Assembly (NCBI GenBank): GCA_003165115.1
Contig: PLSJ01000327.1
Coordinates: 1-9,433, forward strand
Direction of reading: 5' to 3'
Length of the DNA stretch: 9,433 nucleotides
DNA from: Syntrophaceae bacterium
GTDB taxonomy: Bacteria > Desulfobacterota > Syntrophorhabdia > Syntrophorhabdales > WCHB1-27
The translations under genes were made by a program, and so were the position numbers. The notes under the pieces were generated by a model that saw nothing but the letters and a program-made list of their open reading frames with translations, was not told the DNA's origin and searched no databases. Below are positions 6,801 through 9,433 of the stretch, piece by piece; position 1 is the first letter of the stretch; each line of letters begins with the position of its first letter.

Positions 6801-7043
6801 AGGATACGCCCCAAGGTGATGACCGTGGGCGTGATCCTGGCCGGCCTCATCCCCGTCATGTTCAGCCATGGGGCCGGCTCCGACGTCATGAAGAGGATCG
6901 CCGCCCCCATGGTGGGCGGCGTGGTTACCTCGACCATCCTGGAGCTGGTCATCTACCCCGCGATCTACATGCTGTGGAAGGGCAGGGGCATGAAGGACCC
7001 TAGTTCCTCCGCCGGGGCGGGTCTGCCGCCTGCGTCACCGTGA
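3804..7043 (+). CDS. cusA: CusA-type heavy-metal RND efflux pump (Cu(I)/Ag(I))
   Basis: A 1079-residue inner membrane proton/metal antiporter of the HME-RND family, full length. It shows the first membrane helix, the HME signature IPLDAIPDLSDTQVII, the central helix block with GIAIAIGAMVDASIIMVENAH (Asp406, proton relay), and a C-terminal helix block with Glu961 in AGLDAETGVVMLLYLELA and Lys1004 in KRIRPKVMTV. Met569 (FYMP), Met619 (LEMFET) and Met668 (RIDMLATG) fall in contexts matching the three-methionine site of E. coli CusA (Met573, Met623, Met672). This points to monovalent copper/silver rather than Zn/Co/Cd. Residues about 786-817 are an Ala/Gly/Pro-rich insertion in the second periplasmic domain that E. 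coli CusA lacks. The ATG overlaps the cusB stop as ATGA. There is no clear ribosome binding site, so translation is probably coupled. The 3' end overlaps the convergent gene by 44 bp. The very C-terminus (SSSAGAGLPPASP) is low complexity. Confidence 0.97.
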   Translation: MIARIIEFSARNKFVVFLFVFFALAWGYYAIGHIPLDAIPDLSDTQVIIYTEWTGRSPDLVEDQVTYPISSTLLAAPRVQAVRGFSYLGSSFIYVIFEEGTDIYWARSRVLEYLQAVRNKLPSDVNPVLGPDATSLGWGFSYAVVDDRGNLDLSQLRSLQDWNLKLALESVPGVSQVASVGGFVKQYQVTVDPNRLLGYNIPITKVMEAVRKSNLDVEGRVIEFSGVEYMVRGRGYIKRIEDLENISVGATASGTPIYLKDVGTVRLGPEIRRGAAEVDGKGEVAAGIVIVRFGENVLNVIDRVKEKIRTDIAPSLPKGVRVVTTYDRSDLINRSISTLKEEIVKLAIAVSVVCVVFLFHLPSALVVILTLPVAIIMSFILMFYLGVTSNIMSLSGIAIAIGAMVDASIIMVENAHKKLEEWEERGSPGARTDVIIQAAQEVGPSLFFSLLVITVGFLPVFTLQAQAGRLFKPLAYTKTFAMLFSSFLAVTLTPVLMTLFIRGRIRSEEKNPVSRFLRWVYAPVAGFALRFKKTVIFLGIVTLAVTVFPYTRLGNEFMPPLYEGTLFYMPVTAPAASISVATDLLQMQDKILMGIPEVASVFGKAGRAETATDPAPLEMFETVVNLKPESAWRPGMTVEKLKDEMNDALTIPGVSNSFTMPIKARIDMLATGIRTPVGIKVLGPNLEEMEKIGLQIEQRLKPLPGTRSVYAERVTTGYFLDISVRREEAARYGLSVQDVQEVIESAIGGMNLTTTIEGRERYPVNVRYARELRGDIDQLKRVLVPAAPMGSPAPAAPAGGVMGAGQSQPGTAGPQSVRVPLAELADIKVVRGPTNIKSEEGLLAEYVYVDFSGKDVGGYVDEAKKAVASLKIPEGYRLEWSGEYEYLMKTRERLKLVIPLTLLIIFVLIYFNTKSVAKTIIVLLAVPFSLVGSFWLLYLLGYNMSIAVWVGIIALAGLDAETGVVMLLYLELAHEEWERKGMLNKLSDLKDAVMHGAVKRIRPKVMTVGVILAGLIPVMFSHGAGSDVMKRIAAPMVGGVVTSTILELVIYPAIYMLWKGRGMKDPSSSAGAGLPPASP

Positions 7044-8865
7044 GCATGTGCCCGGCGATCGTGATGCTGCCGGTCCTGGCCGCTCCCGTGTTTGCGGCCA
7101 CCCGGTAGGAGACGGACCCCGTGCCCGTGCCGCTGCCCCGCGAGGTGACCGCGATCCACGGATTGTTGGCGACGGCGGTCCAGGCACACGATGACGACGA
7201 AGTGGCCACGCTGACGCTGCCGCTCCCGCCGGAGGGCCCGAATGAGGCGCCCGCCGGGTTGAGAGAGAACGTGCACGCGGTCGGCTTGTGCTGGTACGGG
7301 CCGATGTCCCAGGGACCGGAGGAAGGCCGCGCATTGCCGTCAAAGTCCTTGCTTACCTCGGGGATGGCCTGGTTGTTGATGACCACGCCCTTCCCGATCA
7401 GGCTGCTTGCCGCGGCCAGATGGTAGTCGTGCGCGGCCGGGTTGACGAAGTCGGCGAACCTGTTGTCGACGCTGCACACGGAATGGGCGTCCTGCCTGTG
7501 GTTCTTGTACCAGTTCCTCGTCACGGATCCGGGCGCGTCCGTCGAATTATAGTAGTATGGCTCGAATATCTCCGCCCCGTCCCAACTGATGCAGGTGGAC
7601 TGGTTGCCCTGCTCGAAGTCGTTGTAGTCGGACGTCAGCGCCAGGGACTCGGTGTGATGGGTCCATAGGTCCCACGGGTAGGTGGCGTAGCCGGTCCTGT
7701 CGTTCCTGTAGAATATGGTGTTCTTTATATCGACGACCGTGCTCCTGTGCGTGAACGTGGGGGCGTCTATGTAGATGCCCCAGGCGTTGCCCGTGGTCAG
7801 GCAGTTGTAGACGTGGGCCGAGGGGCCCTGGTAGATGATCCAGCCCGCCCCGTTCGTCCAGGAGATGCAGTTGACGTACCAGAAGTTGGCCGTCCCCGTG
7901 ATGTCGTCGAGGTTGCACGAGAAGCCGTTCGAGTTGTTGTAGGATTCGCAGTCGACGTACTTGATGTTGTTCGTGACGACCGAGGGCGGGCTTCCCACGA
8001 CGCCCGTGTCGTAGCCGTTGCCCTTGTTGTCGTGGGAGACGCAGCCCAGGAAGGTAATGTTCGTGCTGTTCGTCGCCCAGAAGCCGATCCACGTATTCGT
8101 GCCTCCGGGGCTCGTGCCCGGCACGTCCCCGTTGTTGTAGGATTCGCAGTCGGCGACCGTGCCGTTCGAGCAGCCGTAGGTGTTGTCGCCTATCATGAAG
8201 CCGCCGGAGTAGGGGCCGTTCTGATGGTTGCCGTCGATCTCGACATTCTGGAAGAGGAAGCTGTCGTTCCGCTGGACGTTCACGTTGAATTCCACGTTGT
8301 TGAAGAGCTTCACGTTCGCCACGGAAAGTCCGGTCATCTTGCTGCTCTCGCTCGTGCCCGTCCCCTGGAAGCCCCTGGCCTTGGAATTCTGTATGACGAT
8401 GCCGCCCGGCGTTGCCCCGTCGATGTGCACGTAGTTGCGCTGCCAGACGAACACCAGCGGCTCGAAGAGCGCCAGCGTCTGGGAGGTGCCGTCGAACGTG
8501 ACGGCCCCCGTCCCCCACGTGCTGTCCCTCATGATGGTGACGGGCGCCGACGACGTGCCGTTCCGGTACCAGTCTGCACTCACCAAAAGCCTGTTCGTGA
8601 TGGTCGTGCCCGAGCGCACCCTGACCGTGTCGCCCGCGTTGATGACTACCCAGCCGGAAGCGGCGACGAACCCGGAATCGTCGTTCTTGTACGTGCCGGG
8701 GATGTGCTGCCACGCCTGCGCCCGCGTCAGGCCCGTGTTGCTGTCCGCGCCCGAGAGAGGGTCCACGTAGTATGTCGCGGCCGACAGGCCGCCGGGCACG
8801 AGCAGCAAGGTCCCCCAGACGACGAGCGCGCCCACGCACAGAAAAAGACGGCTTCTTGACAGCAT
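7000..8865 (-). CDS. Exported right-handed beta-helix protein with C-terminal BACON domain
   Basis: A 621-residue product from ATG 8865, chosen because AGGGAGG lies just upstream and a clean signal peptide follows (MLSRSRLFLCVGALVV...GGLSA, about 1-29). The frame stays open to 8979, but the extra 38 codons are repeat-derived and lack a signal sequence. The mature start YYVDPLSGADSNTG is typical of pectate-lyase-like beta-helix proteins. Residues about 30-500 carry coils rich in Asn, Ser, Gly and Thr with a recurring V-x-x-C-x-S-x-x-N pattern (DCESYNN twice, GCVSHDN, NCISWTN, NCLTTGN). Residues about 528-612 form a BACON-type domain (CTFSLNPAGASFGPSGGSGSVSV, SCAWTAV, PWIAVTS, GSITIAGHMLTVTQ). 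A basic tail PPRRRN ends the protein. Such proteins are usually surface or secreted and bind or cleave polysaccharide. No catalytic residues can be assigned, so enzyme activity is not claimed. A functional link to the neighbouring efflux operon is not evident. Confidence 0.88.
   Translation of the reverse strand: MLSRSRLFLCVGALVVWGTLLLVPGGLSAATYYVDPLSGADSNTGLTRAQAWQHIPGTYKNDDSGFVAASGWVVINAGDTVRVRSGTTITNRLLVSADWYRNGTSSAPVTIMRDSTWGTGAVTFDGTSQTLALFEPLVFVWQRNYVHIDGATPGGIVIQNSKARGFQGTGTSESSKMTGLSVANVKLFNNVEFNVNVQRNDSFLFQNVEIDGNHQNGPYSGGFMIGDNTYGCSNGTVADCESYNNGDVPGTSPGGTNTWIGFWATNSTNITFLGCVSHDNKGNGYDTGVVGSPPSVVTNNIKYVDCESYNNSNGFSCNLDDITGTANFWYVNCISWTNGAGWIIYQGPSAHVYNCLTTGNAWGIYIDAPTFTHRSTVVDIKNTIFYRNDRTGYATYPWDLWTHHTESLALTSDYNDFEQGNQSTCISWDGAEIFEPYYYNSTDAPGSVTRNWYKNHRQDAHSVCSVDNRFADFVNPAAHDYHLAAASSLIGKGVVINNQAIPEVSKDFDGNARPSSGPWDIGPYQHKPTACTFSLNPAGASFGPSGGSGSVSVATSSSSCAWTAVANNPWIAVTSRGSGTGTGSVSYRVAANTGAARTGSITIAGHMLTVTQAADPPRRRN
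7933..7954 (-). repeat. Intragenic 22-bp direct repeat, copy 1
   Basis: Identical over 22 bases to 8131-8152. Both copies encode the peptide DCESYNN in successive coils of the beta-helix protein, 198 bp (66 codons) apart. Exact nucleotide identity in an otherwise diverged coil repeat suggests recent duplication or gene conversion within the gene. Confidence 0.85.
8131..8152 (-). repeat. Intragenic 22-bp direct repeat, copy 2
   Basis: Partner of the copy at 7933-7954, in the same reading frame of the beta-helix gene and with the same DCESYNN coding content. The flanking bases differ, so the identity ends sharply. Confidence 0.85.
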
Positions 8866-8869
8866 GACC

Positions 8870-8876
8870 CCTCCCT
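8870..8876 (-). promoter_or_regulatory. Ribosome binding site deciding the beta-helix gene start
   Basis: On the - strand AGGGAGG ends 4 bases before ATG 8865. It supports this start over the upstream in-frame codons, which run through repeat DNA. Confidence 0.75.
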
Positions 8877-8883
8877 GCGAGTT

Positions 8884-8960
8884 GAAAGTGCCGGTTAAAA
8901 AGTGGAAAGTGCCTGGTATAGAGTGCCGTGCGCCGCGTTGAAAAGCGAAAAGTGCCGGGT
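8884..8960. repeat. Degenerate direct repeats around AAAGTGCC
   Basis: GAAAGTGCCGGT (8884-8895), GAAAGTGCCTGGT (8905-8917) and GAAAAGTGCCGGGT (8947-8960) are near-identical units, with a shorter GAGTGCCG at 8921-8928 between them. The first two units are 21 bases apart and the last begins 42 bases after the second. Short variants such as AAAAAGTGG (8897-8905) fill the spaces. It is not a CRISPR array: the units are too short and irregular. Confidence 0.6.
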
Positions 8961-9013
8961 GCCGCGTGGGAAGGGCCACTCGTCACCCTCGCCGGTCACG
9001 CCCCTTCATCAAG

Positions 9014-9042
9014 AATCTGGGTACGCTTCGATTTTTTGTCAA
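9014..9042 (-). promoter_or_regulatory. Possible - strand promoter for the beta-helix gene
   Basis: On the - strand a perfect TTGACA (9042-9037) is followed after 17 bases by CAGATT (9019-9014), which matches the -10 consensus at only three positions. The spacer starts with an A-tract. Transcription would begin about 140 bases before the ATG at 8865 and run through the AAAGTGCC repeats. The weak -10 element makes this tentative. Confidence 0.3.
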
Positions 9043-9121
9043 CCGCCGGAAGGTCAGTGCCTTCCCGGGGCTTGCGGCAATAAGGAGAAGGTTTAATAAA
9101 GAGGCGTTATTGGCTCGACAT

Positions 9122-9157
9122 CGTGGGCAGGGTCGGCAATCGGCCCTGCCCCTATTT
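9122..9157. terminator. Strong hairpin, possible terminator
   Basis: GGGCAGGG (9125-9132) and CCCTGCCC (9144-9151) pair perfectly. The stem can be extended inward (one G-T wobble, then CG/CG) to 11 pairs with a 5-base loop. On the + strand CTATTTT follows, a modest T-run, but no + strand gene leads into it. On the - strand it lies 54 bases after the hydrolase stop without a T-run. It could still stop or stabilise the hydrolase transcript. It may instead be a dispersed repeat. Confidence 0.45.
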
Positions 9158-9205
9158 TGCATCCCGCTGATTGCGCGGGGAAGGATGCAGCTTATATCGA
9201 TAAGA

Positions 9206-9433
9206 CTATGCCGCCTTCCGTCCCCGTTGCTCCTTCTGGCCGATGAAGCCCAGCAGGTCGGCATTGACCTGATCTTTCAGCGTCGTGCACATGCCGTGGG
9301 GTGCGCCCTTATAGACCTTGAGCGTCGCGTCTTTGACTATCTTTGACGAGAGAAGGGCCGACGCGCCGATAGGCACGATCTGGTCGTCGTCGCCATGCAG
9401 GATCAGGGTAGGCACGTCGAATTTCTTGAGGTC
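9206..9433 (-). CDS. Alpha/beta hydrolase, non-haem chloroperoxidase/arylesterase type (C-terminal part)
   Basis: Only the last 75 codons lie in the window; the gene continues past the right edge. The sequence [22 protein letters not shown] is followed by [24 protein letters not shown] and [16 protein letters not shown], the C-terminal signature of haloperoxidase-like serine hydrolases. The Asp before GlnIleValPro (codon at 9383-9385) and the His of APHGM (codon at 9296-9298) are the expected acid and base of the catalytic triad; the nucleophile Ser lies outside. These enzymes hydrolyse esters and can perform perhydrolysis; the natural substrate is unknown. They are usually cytoplasmic and cofactor-free. 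The basic tail [11 protein letters not shown] runs a little past the last helix. The GTG at 9415 is an internal Val, not a start, because the family pattern continues upstream to the window edge. Confidence 0.92.
   Translation of the reverse strand, partial: DLKKFDVPTLILHGDDDQIVPIGASALLSSKIVKDATLKVYKGAPHGMCTTLKDQVNADLLGFIGQKEQRGRKAA

Larger units (their letters stand above)
8866..9205. other. Non-coding region between hydrolase and beta-helix genes
   Basis: This 340-bp stretch lies between two genes on the - strand. From right to left it contains a stem around 9159-9188 (GCATCC/GGATGC, with an inner CCCGC/GCGGG alternative) and a strong hairpin at 9125-9151. Next come a smaller hairpin GGAAGG/CCTTCC at 9048-9065, a possible - strand promoter at 9014-9042, the degenerate AAAGTGCC repeats at 8884-8960 and the ribosome binding site of the beta-helix gene. 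Short open frames on both strands look random. Confidence 0.6.

Noticed and set aside
8884..8960. CRISPR array
   Set aside because: Units are about 12-14 bases, irregularly spaced and degenerate, with no spacer-length intervals and no cas genes.
8866..8979. Longer N-terminus for the beta-helix protein starting at 8979
   Set aside because: The extra 38 codons read through the AAAGTGCC repeats and would bury the signal peptide. A good ribosome binding site sits before ATG 8865.
7547..8986. Long open frames overlapping the beta-helix gene in other frames, including a 370-codon + strand frame at 7747-8859
   Set aside because: Only the frame ending at 7000 gives a signal peptide, beta-helix coils and a BACON domain. 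The others are composition artefacts.

Overview
The window is GC-rich DNA with tight gene packing. It reads as a chromosomal segment of a Gram-negative bacterium, because it encodes a complete inner membrane-periplasm-outer membrane RND efflux system. The mix of a CusA/CzcA-type pump, a YtkA/FixH-like periplasmic protein, a beta-helix protein ending in a BACON domain, and degenerate AAAGTGCC repeats between genes would suit a Desulfobacterota/deltaproteobacterial genome. That taxonomic reading is inference; no marker gene is present.

Left part (1-749): a strong-looking promoter with an inverted repeat over its -35/-10 interval sits directly in front of a small exported Cys/His-rich protein of no recognised family (77-472). 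A gap of 277 bp with no convincing gene follows.

Centre (750-7043, + strand): a compact operon encodes a small periplasmic YtkA/FixH-like protein with a Met-every-third-residue motif, a TolC-family outer membrane channel, a CusB-type adaptor and a CusA-type proton-driven pump. The last three reading frames are joined by 4-base ATGA stop/start overlaps. CusA keeps the three periplasmic methionines that bind Cu(I)/Ag(I) in E. coli CusA, so the system most likely exports Cu(I)/Ag(I) rather than Zn/Co/Cd. The TolC-family gene carries an apparent one-base frameshift near 2174-2191. As the sequence stands, the channel loses its last quarter, and the remainder is encoded in the +1-shifted frame up to the start of cusB. 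No CusF and no two-component regulator are seen. The YtkA-like protein and perhaps the Cys-rich protein may take the accessory metal-binding roles.

Right part (7000-9433, - strand): a large exported right-handed beta-helix protein with a C-terminal BACON domain converges on cusA and overlaps its 3' end by 44 bp. Upstream of it is a 340-bp non-coding stretch holding degenerate direct repeats, a possible promoter and two hairpins. The window ends inside the C-terminal part of an alpha/beta hydrolase of the non-haem chloroperoxidase/arylesterase type.
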